From JAHEFT01 sp963700705 (GTDB taxonomy: Bacteria > Pseudomonadota > Gammaproteobacteria > Xanthomonadales > SZUA-36): a DNA stretch of 64,000 nucleotides. The stretch is taken from assembly GCA_963700705.1 (NCBI GenBank), contig CAVOYQ010000021.1, positions 1-64,000 of the forward strand, in the 5' to 3' direction. Positions 28,321 to 37,356 of the stretch are shown in pieces; the stretch's first letter is position 1; each line of letters starts with the position of its first letter. A program made the translations under genes and the position numbers. The notes under the pieces were generated by a model. The model saw only the letters and a program-made list of their open reading frames with translations. It ran no database searches and had not been told where the DNA came from.

Positions 28321-30057
28321 TTACCTGATGATTTCCTCCACCAACAGCTGGCAACTTTCCGATCCGCGCCAGCGGTTGATTCCCAGCCGGTACAGCAGGC
28401 GCACTCCGGCGGAGCCGGGCAGATCTTCAGGCAGGCGATTGAATGCAATGGCGTCTACCGGTTCGCCGCCATCCATGGCTTGCACGATCATTTTCAGGTG
28501 GGAGCCGCCCACCACACGGGCATCAATGATCCTGAAACGGCCATCGAACAAGGGGTCCGGAAACCGCTGCCCCCACGGGCCGTGCGCCTCGATCCCGGAG
28601 GCCAGTTCAAGGGCGAGGTCGCCGGCTGCGAGCTCGCCGTCCGTCAATATCTCCGCACTGAGCGCCGCGCCGTCCAGAACGACGGTCACGGCTTCGGACA
28701 GGCTCTGGGTAAATTGCGGGTATAGCCCTTCCTGCAGCGTCAGCCCCGCCGCCATCGCGTGACCACCGAACGCATCGATCATCCCCGGATGGTGCGAGTC
28801 GACGTACGCCAGTACGTCACGGATGTGCAGTCCTTTCACCGAACGGGCGGACCCCTTGAGCCGTCCGGAACCCTCCGATTCCGGTGCAAAAGCAACGACC
28901 GGGCGATGCAGGCTGTCCTTCACCCGGGACGCGACCAGGCCGACGATACCCTGGTGCCAGGAAGCGTCATACAGGCAGATTGCCGGGGGTAGTTCCTGGC
29001 CTTCCAGCGAGGCGAGCAAGCCGCCGACCTGCACCATTGCTTCCTGTTGCATCTGGTCCTGCATGCCGCGGCGTTGCTGGTTCAAATCATCCAGTTGGGA
29101 CGCCAGGTCCTGCGCCTCGAACGGGTCGTCCGTCAGCAGGCAGCGTATCCCGGTGCCCATGTCCTCCAGGCGACCGGCGGCATTGAGCCGGGGACCCACG
29201 GCAAAACCGAGGTCAGAGGCATTGGCAAATCGGTAATCCCGCTTACCCAGCCTGAGTAATGCCATCAGGCCGGGACGGGTCAACCCGCGGCGGATTCGCT
29301 CCAGGCCCTGCCGGACCAGGACGCGGTTGTTGTGATCGAGAGGAACCAGGTCCGAGACGGTCCCCAGGGCGACCAGGTCCAGGAACCCGGCAAGGTTTGG
29401 CTCCGGGCGCGGGACGCCGAACCAGCCCCGCTCGCGAAGCTCACGGCGAATACCGCTGAGCAGGTAAAACATCACGCCAACGCCGGCCATGGACTTGCTC
29501 GGAAAAGCATCGCCGGGACAATTCGGATTGACGATGGCGTCAGCCGCGGGCAGGTTCTCCCCGGGAAGGTGGTGATCGGTCACGATGACGCGGCAGCCCA
29601 GTGCCCTGGCCCGCTCGACTCCCTGGATACAACTGATGCCGGAATCAACGGTGACAAGCACATCAGGCGGATTTTCCGCCAGGGTTTCCACCAGTGGCAC
29701 GGTCAGGCCATAGCCGAACTCGAAACGGTTGGGTACGCGGAAATTCACGTTCCTGCAGCCCATGGCTTGCAGGGACAAAATGGCCAGGGCCGTTCCGGTG
29801 GCGCCATCGGCGTCGAAGTCGCCGACCACGAGGATCTGCTGGTCCTGCATGACGGCTTCGGCCAGCAAGACCGCAGCGCTTTGCACACCGCCCAGGCTCT
29901 CGGGCGACAGCATGTTGGCCAGGCCCAGTGAAACCTGGTCCGGATGGGTCACACCGCGGGCCATCAGCACGCGCCGGATCACCGGATGAATATCGCCCGG
30001 CAGGTTAGCTGGCGCGGCCGGAAGTTCCCGTTGGCGGATGATCCTGGGCGCCATCAT
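28321..30057 (-). CDS. recJ: Single-strand DNA exonuclease RecJ
   Basis: 578 residues, as usual. 5'-3' exonuclease in recombination and repair. DHH-family motifs: VVGDFDADGATGTA (motif I), VTVDSGISC, VIVTDHHLPG (the DHH triad), GAVGP-like AVGPRLNAAGRLEDMGTG. The DHHA1 domain appears as ICLYDASWHQGIVGLVASRVK and GGHAMAAGLTL. An OB-fold C-terminus follows. Its start overlaps the stop of the rpfE-like gene by four bases, so it is the last gene of the car-greA operon. Confidence 0.95.
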   Translation of the reverse strand: MMAPRIIRQRELPAAPANLPGDIHPVIRRVLMARGVTHPDQVSLGLANMLSPESLGGVQSAAVLLAEAVMQDQQILVVGDFDADGATGTALAILSLQAMGCRNVNFRVPNRFEFGYGLTVPLVETLAENPPDVLVTVDSGISCIQGVERARALGCRVIVTDHHLPGENLPAADAIVNPNCPGDAFPSKSMAGVGVMFYLLSGIRRELRERGWFGVPRPEPNLAGFLDLVALGTVSDLVPLDHNNRVLVRQGLERIRRGLTRPGLMALLRLGKRDYRFANASDLGFAVGPRLNAAGRLEDMGTGIRCLLTDDPFEAQDLASQLDDLNQQRRGMQDQMQQEAMVQVGGLLASLEGQELPPAICLYDASWHQGIVGLVASRVKDSLHRPVVAFAPESEGSGRLKGSARSVKGLHIRDVLAYVDSHHPGMIDAFGGHAMAAGLTLQEGLYPQFTQSLSEAVTVVLDGAALSAEILTDGELAAGDLALELASGIEAHGPWGQRFPDPLFDGRFRIIDARVVGGSHLKMIVQAMDGGEPVDAIAFNRLPEDLPGSAGVRLLYRLGINRWRGSESCQLLVEEIIR

Positions 30058-31061
30058 TTCCCGGCAGGCGAGGACGCAACGGCACCCAGGGGGACACTGC
30101 GCCGCCAGAAACGGCGTCGCGTGCGCCGGTTGAACAGCCGTCCCCGGCCGCTACCGTCATACAGAGTCAGCGCCGCCAGGTTTTTATCGAGGTTGTCCAG
30201 TATTTGCCGGACGAGGGTTTCCAGGCGTTCCAGTTCTTCCTGGACAAAACGCGTTGCCGGTGTCCAGTCAATCAACACGTTGCGGCCGTCCTGGCCGAAA
30301 TCATCCTGGCCGGCCTGGTCCTGTTTCTTCAAACGGCAGTCGTTGATGATCGCCAGGCCGCGGGTGACGGGGTGGTTGGAATAAACGGTGTCAAACACGT
30401 GATGCGGCGCAGCATCGGGTATGAACCCGCCGCCCCAGAACCACACGGAATTGATTTCCTGCCGGCCGCTTTGCCGCCGCCTCATATTCACCGGGCAGTT
30501 GTGCAGCGCGACCTGCACTTCATTCAGGATCCGTCTCCAGAAACGGGCCCGGGGATGGCGGGGTAACGCATCGGCCACATCCATGCCGAGCGCGTCGTTC
30601 AGCGGGGTAAAGTCAAAGTCGAGGGGCTCGCTCAGCGCAATGCACCAGCGCTCGGGGTGGTCTGAATGGAAGTCAATGCCCTCTTCCAGCAAGACACTGC
30701 GTATGCAGTTTTCAATTTCGTTGCGCTCATAAGGATCAAGATCCGCGAAACCGTAACTGGTCATGAAAACCTGCGCCATGTCAGCCCACATGGTGACCGG
30801 GTCCGTACGCAACCAGTAGTAATTGCCCCGCTGCGTCTTTTTCCGGTCGCTTACATGGGTCAGCGCGGCTACCGGCAAATCGCCCGTCGATTCGATGCCG
30901 AACAACGCGAAACGAAGGTGATTGGTGGTCTCGGAATCCTTCCGGCAGGACCGGCCTTTCGCAAAGACCTGTTCGAGTGACGGCAGTCTCAACGCCCGGT
31001 CTGTTGCGCCGAGCAACTCCTTGAAATCTTCTACCAGAAGCGTGATATGGGTATCGGTCAC
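30054..31061 (-). CDS. RpfE-like conserved protein
   Basis: 335 residues. Same position as rpfE between greA and recJ in Xanthomonas and relatives, where the product is annotated as a regulatory or phosphoglycerate-mutase-like protein. LRFALFGIE, GNYYWLRTDPVTMWADMAQVFM, WCIALSEPLDFDFTPLNDALGMD and INSVWFWGGGFIP are clear blocks, with the last like the SVWFWGGG segment of that group. No catalytic metal site is obvious to me. Overlaps greA and recJ by four bases each. Confidence 0.7.
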   Translation of the reverse strand: MTDTHITLLVEDFKELLGATDRALRLPSLEQVFAKGRSCRKDSETTNHLRFALFGIESTGDLPVAALTHVSDRKKTQRGNYYWLRTDPVTMWADMAQVFMTSYGFADLDPYERNEIENCIRSVLLEEGIDFHSDHPERWCIALSEPLDFDFTPLNDALGMDVADALPRHPRARFWRRILNEVQVALHNCPVNMRRRQSGRQEINSVWFWGGGFIPDAAPHHVFDTVYSNHPVTRGLAIINDCRLKKQDQAGQDDFGQDGRNVLIDWTPATRFVQEELERLETLVRQILDNLDKNLAALTLYDGSGRGRLFNRRTRRRFWRRSVPLGAVASSPAGK

Positions 31062-31534
31062 ACGTACTCGACGGCGATAATTTCGTATTCCCGGTCGCCG
31101 GCCGGGGCGCGGACGACAACGACGTCGCCGACTTCCCGTCCGATCAGTGCTCTTGAGATGGGGGAGCTGACGGCAATCCGGTTATGCTTGATGTCCGCTT
31201 CCACGTCCCCAACGATCTGGTACACCTTTTCTTCCGCCGTTTCCTCATCGGACAGGGTGACCGTGGCGCCAAACACCACCTTGTCACCAGGGTTCAGTCT
31301 TTCCACGTCGATAATCTGGGCATGGGAAATTGCCGATTCAAGGTGCTGGATCCGGCCTTCGATAAAGCCCTGCTGTTCCCTTGCCGCGTGGTACTCGGCA
31401 TTTTCTTTCAGGTCGCCGTGTGCGCGAGCCTCCGCAATGGCGGCGATGATCTTCGGACGGTTCACTTTTTTCAGCGTCGCCAGTTCCTCCCGCAAACGGT
31501 CGGCGCCAGCCTTGGTCATTGGATGTCTTGTCAT
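31058..31534 (-). CDS. greA: Transcription elongation factor GreA
   Basis: 158 residues. Rescues backtracked RNA polymerase by stimulating transcript cleavage. The N-terminal coiled coil carries the catalytic acidic tip (ARAHGDLKENAEYHAAREQQ). The C-terminal FKBP-like domain has PGDKVVFGATVTL and SPISRALIGREVGDVV. Start MTRHPMTKAG at 31534 overlaps the carB stop by four bases. Another start at the second Met is possible. Confidence 0.96.
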   Translation of the reverse strand: MTRHPMTKAGADRLREELATLKKVNRPKIIAAIAEARAHGDLKENAEYHAAREQQGFIEGRIQHLESAISHAQIIDVERLNPGDKVVFGATVTLSDEETAEEKVYQIVGDVEADIKHNRIAVSSPISRALIGREVGDVVVVRAPAGDREYEIIAVEYV

Positions 31535-34500
31535 AAGTCGAGCCCCCGGTGCAACTGCTGCAAGCTGTGCACGGTGTAATCATTTTCATGGTCCAGTGCA
31601 CGCAGCGTTGCGCGGCCGCCGGCGATGGTCGTTGTATAGCTTACCTTACGCTGCAAAGCCTCGCGCCGGATCGAAAAAGAATCCGCGATGGCCTGTGCGC
31701 CTTCCGTGGTGTTGACGATGAACTTGATTTCATCGTTCTTGATCAGGTCTACGATATGCGGGCGGCCTTCCATGACCTTGTTCACCGACTCGCACCTGAT
31801 GGAATTTTCCTGCAGAAACCGCGCCGTTCCGCTGGTGGCAACGAGTTGGAACCCGCGGCCGATCAGCTCACGCGCGATCGGCACCAATACCTGCTTGTCC
31901 GCGTCCCGCACGCTCAGAAACGCTTTTCCCACCGGAGGCAGGCGATAACCGGCGGCTTTCATGGACTTTGCCCGGGCTCCTCCAAAACTCCAGCCAATAC
32001 CCATCACCTCACCAGTGGAGCGCATCTCCGGACCGAGTATCGGGTCCACACCGGGAAATTTCATGAACGGGAAAACGGCCTCTTTTATTGAGTAGAAATT
32101 AGGTACGATTTCCCTTGTTTGTTTTTGTTCTTTAAGGGATTTTCCTGCCATTACTTTCGCGGCTATCCCGGCAAGCGGTAAACCGGTAGCCTTGGAGACA
32201 AAGGGAACAGTCCGTGAAGCCCGCGGATTGACTTCCAGCACGTAGACATCGTTGCCCCGAAGCGCGAACTGCGTGTTCATCAGGCCGATAACGCCGAGTT
32301 CAAGCGACATCAGGCGGATCTGGCGCCGCATTTCGTCCTGGATTTCCCTGGAAAGCGAATACGGCGGCAGGGAACAGGCGGAATCACCGGAATGAACCCC
32401 GGCCTGCTCGATATGTTCCATGATCCCGCCGATCAGTACGTCCGTGCCGTCACAAATGGCGTCGACATCAACTTCCTTGGCATGATCGAGGAAGCGGTCC
32501 AGCAGGACCGGCGAATCGTTGGACACCTGGATCGCGGTCCGCATGTAGCGCAGCAGTTCGTCCTCGCCGTGGACGATGTCCATGGCCCGTCCGCCAAGAA
32601 CATAGGACGGGCGCACAACGATGGGATAACCGATTTCCTCAGCCAGTCCGACCGCCTGTTCCGGGTTGGTGGCGGTGCGATTGGGTGGTTGCCTGAGTTC
32701 GAGCCGTTCCAGCAAGTGCTGGAATCGTTCGCGGTCTTCGGCAAGGTCAATGGAATCCGGCGTGGTGCCGATGATCGGCACGCCTTCCGCCTCCAGTGCC
32801 CGGGCAAGTTTGAGCGGCGTCTGCCCGCCAAACTGCACGATCACCCCCTTCGGATTTTCCTTGTGCACGATTTCCAGCACGTCCTCGAGCGTCAGGGGTT
32901 CAAAATACAGGCGGTCGGAGGTGTCGTAATCGGTCGAAACGGTCTCGGGATTGCAGTTGACCATGATGGTCTCGTACCCGTCCTCCCGGAGCGCAAGCGC
33001 TGCATGGACACAGCAATAGTCAAATTCGATGCCCTGCCCGATCCGGTTGGGTCCGCCCCCCAGCACCATGATTTTTTCCCGCTCGGTCGGCTCGGATTCG
33101 CATTCTTCCTCGTAGGTTGAGTACATATACGCGGTTGACGTCGCGAATTCGGCGGCACAGGTATCCACTCGTTTGTAGACCGGCCGGATGCCTAACTGGT
33201 GGCGCCGTTTACGCACATCGGATTCAGTACTACCGAGCAATTCTGCAATGCGGCTGTCTGAAAACCCCTGCCGTTTCAGCGCGAACACCCTCTCCCGGTC
33301 CAGCGAATCAAGCGCCTGTCCGCGAATGGACGCCTCGCTGTTGACCAGGTCTTCGATCTGCTCCAGGAACCAGGGGTCGATACCACTCAACTCCTGGACA
33401 AGGCTCAGTTCCATGCCCTCACGAAAGCCGTCCGCGACAAACAGGATACGTTCCGGCCCGGCCTCGCGCAGTTCCCGGCGCAAATTGGCCTTGCGGGTTT
33501 CGGGCTCATCTCCCTGGAGAATTTCGTTGAATCCATCCCGCCCGGTCTCCAGGCTGCGTAACGCCTTTTGCAGTGATTCCTGGAAGGTGCGACCGATCGA
33601 CATGGCCTCGCCCACACTTTTCATCTGTGTCGTCAGCTTGGGATCAGCGGCTGGAAATTTCTCGAACGCAAACCGCGGAATCTTGGTCACGACGTAATCG
33701 ATGGCCGGCTCGAACGATGCCGGGGTCGCGCCGCCGGTTATCTCGTTGCGCAGTTCGTCCAACGTGTAGCCAACCGCCAGCTTTGCGGCGACCTTGGCTA
33801 TCGGGAAGCCGGTCGCTTTCGACGCCAGCGCCGAAGAACGCGATACGCGCGGGTTCATTTCGATGATTACGACGCGGCCATCGACCGGGTTTATCCCGAA
33901 TTGAACGTTGGAACCGCCGGTATCCACGCCGATTTTTCTGAGAACCGCCAGCGATGCGTCACGCAACCGCTGGTATTCCTTGTCTGTCAGCGTCTGCGCC
34001 GGTGCGACGGTGATGGAATCGCCGGTATGGATCCCCATGGGATCGAAGTTTTCAATCGAGCAAACGATGATGCAGTTATCCAGCCGGTCCCGGACCACCT
34101 CCATCTCGAACTCTTTCCACCCCAGCACGGATTCCTCGAGCAAAACCTCGGTGGTCGGCGATAATTCCAGTCCGCGGCCAACGATGTCTTCAAATTCCTC
34201 GCGGTTGTATGCGATTCCACCGCCTGAGCCGCCCATCGTGAACGAAGGGCGGATGATCGTCGGATAACCGATCGTGGGCTGCTTCTGCAGCGCCTCCTCC
34301 ATGCTGTGGGCTATCACCGCAGCAGGAACGTCCAGCCCGATCTCCAGCATCGCGTCGCGAAACTGTTCGCGATCTTCCGCCATGTCGATGGCTTCGCGCG
34401 ATGCGCCGATCATTTCGACGTTGTATTTTTCCAGTACGCCTTCACGGGCCAGGTCCAGCGCGCAATTCAGCGCGGTCTGTCCACCCATGGTGGGCAGCAA

Positions 34501-34755
34501 GGCATCCGGGCGTTCGGCGGCGATAATCTGCTCCACGATGCGCCATTCGATCGGTTCGATATAAACGGCGTCTGCCGTTTCCGGATCGGTCATGATGGTC
34601 GCCGGATTCGAATTCACCAGGACGACCCGGTAACCCTCTTCCCTCAGCGCTTTGCAGGCCTGGGCGCCTGAATAATCGAATTCGCAGGCCTGGCCGATGA
34701 CGATCGGGCCGGCGCCGATGATCAACACACTCTTGATATCTGATCTTTTCGGCAT
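31531..34755 (-). CDS. carB: Carbamoyl-phosphate synthase large subunit
   Basis: 1074 residues from the ATG at 34755 (E. coli 1073). Two homologous ATP-grasp halves make carbamoyl phosphate from ammonia, bicarbonate and 2 ATP. SVLIIGAGPIVIGQACEFDYSG opens the first half; VLGGGPNRIGQGIEFDYC opens the second. MGGQTALNCAL and PSFTMGGSGGGIAYN are seen, and the C-terminal allosteric (UMP/ornithine) domain begins FLSVRDADKQVLVPIARELI. Four bases follow the carA stop; its own stop overlaps greA. Confidence 0.97.
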   Translation of the reverse strand: MPKRSDIKSVLIIGAGPIVIGQACEFDYSGAQACKALREEGYRVVLVNSNPATIMTDPETADAVYIEPIEWRIVEQIIAAERPDALLPTMGGQTALNCALDLAREGVLEKYNVEMIGASREAIDMAEDREQFRDAMLEIGLDVPAAVIAHSMEEALQKQPTIGYPTIIRPSFTMGGSGGGIAYNREEFEDIVGRGLELSPTTEVLLEESVLGWKEFEMEVVRDRLDNCIIVCSIENFDPMGIHTGDSITVAPAQTLTDKEYQRLRDASLAVLRKIGVDTGGSNVQFGINPVDGRVVIIEMNPRVSRSSALASKATGFPIAKVAAKLAVGYTLDELRNEITGGATPASFEPAIDYVVTKIPRFAFEKFPAADPKLTTQMKSVGEAMSIGRTFQESLQKALRSLETGRDGFNEILQGDEPETRKANLRRELREAGPERILFVADGFREGMELSLVQELSGIDPWFLEQIEDLVNSEASIRGQALDSLDRERVFALKRQGFSDSRIAELLGSTESDVRKRRHQLGIRPVYKRVDTCAAEFATSTAYMYSTYEEECESEPTEREKIMVLGGGPNRIGQGIEFDYCCVHAALALREDGYETIMVNCNPETVSTDYDTSDRLYFEPLTLEDVLEIVHKENPKGVIVQFGGQTPLKLARALEAEGVPIIGTTPDSIDLAEDRERFQHLLERLELRQPPNRTATNPEQAVGLAEEIGYPIVVRPSYVLGGRAMDIVHGEDELLRYMRTAIQVSNDSPVLLDRFLDHAKEVDVDAICDGTDVLIGGIMEHIEQAGVHSGDSACSLPPYSLSREIQDEMRRQIRLMSLELGVIGLMNTQFALRGNDVYVLEVNPRASRTVPFVSKATGLPLAGIAAKVMAGKSLKEQKQTREIVPNFYSIKEAVFPFMKFPGVDPILGPEMRSTGEVMGIGWSFGGARAKSMKAAGYRLPPVGKAFLSVRDADKQVLVPIARELIGRGFQLVATSGTARFLQENSIRCESVNKVMEGRPHIVDLIKNDEIKFIVNTTEGAQAIADSFSIRREALQRKVSYTTTIAGGRATLRALDHENDYTVHSLQQLHRGLDL

Positions 34756-34759
34756 GGCC

Positions 34760-35920
34760 TCAGGCCTCCCGGGACGCGGCAGCGTTTCGCGGCTTGCGGG
34801 CTTCGTCCATCTCGCGGATGAAGCGGTCAAAAACGCCGGCGATGTCGTGCGGACCCGGACTCGCTTCCGGGTGGCCCTGGAAACTGAAGGCCGGGGCGCC
34901 GGTCAGTTCGATCCCCTGCAACGAGCCGTCGAACAGGGACCGGTGCGTCGCCCGCACATCCGCCGGCAGACTGCTTTCATCAACCGCAAAGCCGTGATTC
35001 TGGCTGGTTATCAGGACCTGGCCGGTCGCCAGGTCCTGCACCGGGTGGTTGGCGCCATGGTGCCCGAATTTCATCTTTACCGTACCTGCACCGGCGGCCA
35101 GTCCAAGCAGTTGGTGCCCCAGGCAAATACCAAAAACCGGTGTTTTCAGCTTGATGAATGTGCGGATCGCCTGGATGGCATAATCGCAGGGCTCCGGATC
35201 GCCGGGGCCATTGGAAAGAAAAATACCGTCGGGATGCAGCGCGATCGCCTCGTCCGCGGTAGTGGTCGCGGGAACCACCGTTACCCGGCATCCACGGTCC
35301 GACAACATACGCAGGATATTGCGCTTCACGCCGAAATCGTAAGCCACCACGTGCCTTACCGGCACTGTCTCCTGCCAATGCTGGTCATTGAGTACCCAAC
35401 TGCCCTGGGACCATTCGTAAACTTCGCCGGTGGTGACTTCCCTGGCCAGGTCCAGGCCTTTCATGCCGGGAAAGGAGCGGGCCAGCGCCAGGGCCTCGTC
35501 GGCACCGGCATTCGGGCCGGCCAGGATCGCCCCGCCTTGTGCGCCTTTTTCGCGCAGGATCCGGGTCAGGCGTCGCGTATCGATATCAGAAATCGCCACG
35601 ATGCCGTGGCGGGACAGGTAGGCCGGTAGGCTTTCGGTCGCCCGCCAGTTGCTGTGCAGCCGGGGACAATCCCGAACGATCAGACCCGCGGCCATGGGCT
35701 GCGCCGACTCTTCATCTTCAGCATTGCAGCCGGTGTTGCCGATATGCGGATAGGTGAGCGTGACCAGTTGGCGTGCATAGGACGGGTCGGTGAGGATTTC
35801 CTGGTAACCGCTCATCGCGGTATTGAAAACGACCTCACCTACGGTTTTACCACCCGCTCCGATACTCCGGCCGAGAAAAACGCTGCCGTCTTCCAAAGCC
35901 AGCACTGCCTGTTCAGTCAA
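34760..35920 (-). CDS. carA: Carbamoyl-phosphate synthase small subunit
   Basis: 386 residues. Glutaminase subunit with GICLGHQ catalytic Cys and GHPEASPGP. A GTG at 35929 is in frame, but GGAG is directly against it; the TTG at 35920 has GGAGTGA at proper spacing and gives TEQAVLALEDGSVF, matching the family N-terminus. I therefore choose TTG. FNTAMSGYQEILTDPSY and YDFGVKRNILRML are typical. A terminator-like hairpin ends 19 bases upstream of the start, suggesting attenuation. A dapB gene, usual next to carA in relatives, is missing. Confidence 0.95.
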   Translation of the reverse strand: MTEQAVLALEDGSVFLGRSIGAGGKTVGEVVFNTAMSGYQEILTDPSYARQLVTLTYPHIGNTGCNAEDEESAQPMAAGLIVRDCPRLHSNWRATESLPAYLSRHGIVAISDIDTRRLTRILREKGAQGGAILAGPNAGADEALALARSFPGMKGLDLAREVTTGEVYEWSQGSWVLNDQHWQETVPVRHVVAYDFGVKRNILRMLSDRGCRVTVVPATTTADEAIALHPDGIFLSNGPGDPEPCDYAIQAIRTFIKLKTPVFGICLGHQLLGLAAGAGTVKMKFGHHGANHPVQDLATGQVLITSQNHGFAVDESSLPADVRATHRSLFDGSLQGIELTGAPAFSFQGHPEASPGPHDIAGVFDRFIREMDEARKPRNAAASREA

Positions 35921-35939
35921 AATACTCACTCCAGATATG

Positions 35940-35970
35940 AAAAACGGGAAGGCCCGTGGGGCTTTTCCCG
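35940..35970 (-). terminator. Terminator-like hairpin in the carA leader (candidate attenuator)
   Basis: Minus strand CGGGAA-AA-GCCC-CAC-GGGC-C-TTCCCG, then five T. It ends 19 bases before the carA start, so any carAB transcript from the promoter at 36035-36064 must pass through it. It could also serve as the dnaJ terminator. Confidence 0.7.
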
Positions 35971-36034
35971 CTTAGAAAATCCTGTTTTTGGCACCAGCGG
36001 CCTTTCAGCCTGCGGTTGTGTTCTAAGCCCTAGG

Positions 36035-36064
36035 ATTTTAACGGAGCACGGCGCCACTTGTCTA
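36035..36064 (-). promoter_or_regulatory. Sigma-70 promoter candidate for carAB
   Basis: Minus strand -35 TAGACA (36059-36064), 18-base spacer, -10 TAAAAT (36035-36040), each one base from consensus. It would start a leader of about 110 bases ahead of carA. Confidence 0.5.
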
Positions 36065-36120
36065 TTCGGAATAGCCCCTCGATCCTTCCGGTTCGAGCGG
36101 ATAGCGATATGCGTCGCCGT

Positions 36121-37248
36121 TCAGGAAGTCATCCGGTCAAAAAACTCTTTTACGCCGTCCAGCCAGGACTGTGAACGGGGGTTTTGCTTGTTATCGGCCG
36201 GTGTGAACGTTTCTTCGAACTTTTTCAGCAAATCTTTCTGTTCCCGGGTCAGATTCACCGGGGTCTCAAGCACGACCCGGCACATCAGGTCCCCGGTCCG
36301 GTGGCTTCGTACGGACTTGACCCCCTTCCCTTTCAAACGGAACATGCGCCCGGTCTGCGTCTCAGCTGGCACTTTCAGCTTGACCTGCCCATCGAGCGTC
36401 GGGATTTCCAATTCTCCGCCCATGGCGGCCAGTGTAAACGGCACGGGCACTTCGCAATACAGGTCGTCGCCGTCGCGCTCGAACAGATGATGCGGCCTGA
36501 CCCGGACTTCCACGTACAGATCGCCGGGCGGTGAACTGTGCGCACCGGCTTCGCCTTCCCCGGCCAGCCGGATGCGGTCGCCGCTGTCCACCCCGGCCGG
36601 GATTTTCACCGACAGCGTCCGGGTTTCCCGCACCCTGCCCTGGCCGTGACAATCACCGCAGGGATTACTGATCTGCTCGCCCATGCCTTTGCAGGCCGGG
36701 CAGGTCTGCTGCACCGAAAATATGCCTTGCTGCATGCGTACCTGGCCAACGCCGCCGCAGGTTGTACAGGTCTGCTTCTTGCCGTCACGGGCGCCGCTCC
36801 CTTTACAGGTCTTGCACTCGCCAAGAGTCGGGACCCGGATTTCGCGGCTGATGCCGTTGACGGCTTCCTCCAGGTCCAGGTCCAGCGAAAACCGCAGGTC
36901 GGAACCGCGCTGGCGGGCTTTCCGGCCTCTTCCGGCGCCGCCGAATATATCCCCGAATATATCCCCGAAGATGTCTCCAACGTCGCCGTGGAACCCCCCC
37001 GGCCCTCCCGGACCACTCGCCGAAGAACTGACACCGGCATGGCCGAACCGGTCATAGGCTGACCGCTTGTTCGGATCTTTCAGGATCTCGTAAGCTTCCT
37101 TGGCTTCCTTGAACTGTTCCAGCGTAGAGTCATCCGTGTTGCGATCCGGATGGTATTTCATGGCCAGCCGCCGGTAAGCCTTTTTCAGCTCACCGTCGCT
37201 GGCGTTTTTTGCCACGCCAAGAATTTCGTAGTAGTCCCTTTTGGCCAT
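36121..37248 (-). CDS. dnaJ: Chaperone DnaJ
   Basis: 375 residues. Co-chaperone stimulating DnaK ATPase. J-domain (KRDYYEILGV, HPD in KYHPDRN), Gly/Phe-rich linker with repeated GDIFGDIFG, four CxxCxGxG zinc repeats (CKTCKGSG, CTTCGGVG, CPACKGMG, CGDCHGQG) and the C-terminal substrate domains (GDLYVEVRVRPH, GRMFRLKGKGVKS). Follows dnaK after a terminator-like hairpin that may lower its expression. Confidence 0.97.
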   Translation of the reverse strand: MAKRDYYEILGVAKNASDGELKKAYRRLAMKYHPDRNTDDSTLEQFKEAKEAYEILKDPNKRSAYDRFGHAGVSSSASGPGGPGGFHGDVGDIFGDIFGDIFGGAGRGRKARQRGSDLRFSLDLDLEEAVNGISREIRVPTLGECKTCKGSGARDGKKQTCTTCGGVGQVRMQQGIFSVQQTCPACKGMGEQISNPCGDCHGQGRVRETRTLSVKIPAGVDSGDRIRLAGEGEAGAHSSPPGDLYVEVRVRPHHLFERDGDDLYCEVPVPFTLAAMGGELEIPTLDGQVKLKVPAETQTGRMFRLKGKGVKSVRSHRTGDLMCRVVLETPVNLTREQKDLLKKFEETFTPADNKQNPRSQSWLDGVKEFFDRMTS

Positions 37249-37308
37249 TTTTATTGTCCGTGGATTCTGCCAAAGATTTGCGGACCATCCTGCAGCATTT
37301 CAAGGTCC

Positions 37309-37334
37309 AAAAAACCCGGCCGAAGCCGGGTTTT
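37309..37334 (-). terminator. Terminator between dnaK and dnaJ
   Basis: Minus strand AAAACCCGGC-TTCG-GCCGGGTTTTTT: 10-bp stem counting the A-T part, tetraloop TTCG, T-run. It would leave only part of the dnaK transcripts to reach dnaJ, a common way to set the DnaK:DnaJ ratio. Confidence 0.8.
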
Positions 37335-37356
37335 CGGACTGATCGCTACGGGAAAA

